The translations under genes and the position numbers were made by a program. From Lentisphaeria bacterium (GTDB lineage Bacteria; Verrucomicrobiota; Lentisphaeria; Victivallales; JAADHT01), in NCBI GenBank assembly GCA_015486135.1, contig WFSE01000172.1, forward strand, positions 1 through 32,851: a DNA stretch of 32,851 bases, in the 5' to 3' direction. Below the pieces are notes generated by a model, which made no database searches, was not told the origin of the DNA, and saw only the letters and a program-made list of their open reading frames with translations. Below are positions 32,811 through 32,851 of this stretch, piece after piece. The stretch's first letter is position 1. Each line of letters begins with the position of its first letter.

Positions 32811-32851
32811 CACCCAGTCCACCTAGTCCACCTAGTCCACCCAGTCTACAC
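32811..32851. repeat. 9-bp tandem repeat at the window edge
   Basis: CACCCAGTC, CACCTAGTC, CACCTAGTC and a partial CACCCAGTC-like unit, running off the right end. Same period as the other arrays, and TCCAC core shared with 29016. Confidence 0.85.

Overview
The window looks like a chromosomal segment of a Gram-negative, probably anaerobic bacterium of the Planctomycetes-Verrucomicrobia-Lentisphaerae (PVC) group, with a Lentisphaerae/Kiritimatiellota-like lineage as my best guess. The grounds are several outer-membrane features (secretins, lipoproteins, an MscS channel), a pseudopilin-type domain, a mucin/heparan-type GH89 glycosidase, a four-helix-bundle-suffix gene remnant, and many 9-bp minisatellites. 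The taxonomy is inference; no rRNA or marker gene is present.

Layout. 1-939: 3' part of an animal-type UDP-glucose 6-dehydrogenase. 1233-3722: a secreted, AT-richer GH89 alpha-N-acetylglucosaminidase. 3749-5237 (minus): a translationally coupled trio of ECF sigma factor, single-pass membrane protein (candidate anti-sigma) and LTxxQ-type periplasmic sensor. 5596-6288: rsmI. 6434-10314: a three-gene L-arabinose operon (ribulokinase, ribulose-5-P 4-epimerase and an L-fucose/L-arabinose isomerase-family protein in place of classical AraA). 10737-19287 (minus): an anaerobic cobalamin/tetrapyrrole cluster in the order cbiK, cbiL, GATE-domain membrane protein, cbiC, cbiD, SirC-HemA fusion, mscS, cbiA. 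The first six genes are joined by overlaps or gaps of a few bases.

19575-21287 is a membrane-bound kinase-like protein that has lost several catalytic residues and is fused to a pseudopilin-like extracytoplasmic domain. 21757-22605 is a strongly AT-rich secreted protein of unknown function lying between two near-identical direct repeats. 22853-24325 (minus) is an LCAT-type lipase/acyltransferase lipoprotein. 24793-28829 holds a small CxxC lipoprotein and two tandem secretin-family proteins. 29474-32763 is an iron(III)-type ABC importer (lipoprotein, fused permease, short ATPase).

Intergenic DNA is rich in repeats. Three small non-coding elements with terminal inverted repeats (MITE-like; 10443-10751, 13102-13235, 29188-29452) and several single ends share a TAGGGCTTRCTGAAWAA-type terminus. 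One supplies the last codons of cbiA, one abuts the hemA stop codon, and one ends just before the ribosome binding site of the ABC importer. Arrays of 9-bp units occur in at least five places, one of them as the linker of a decayed four-helix-bundle gene.

The strongest candidates for something new are the pseudokinase-pseudopilin fusion, a cobaltochelatase gene with two well-placed ribosome binding sites (predicted exported and cytosolic forms), the MHHH-starting GATE membrane protein inside the cobalamin operon, and the structured element family that shapes gene ends.
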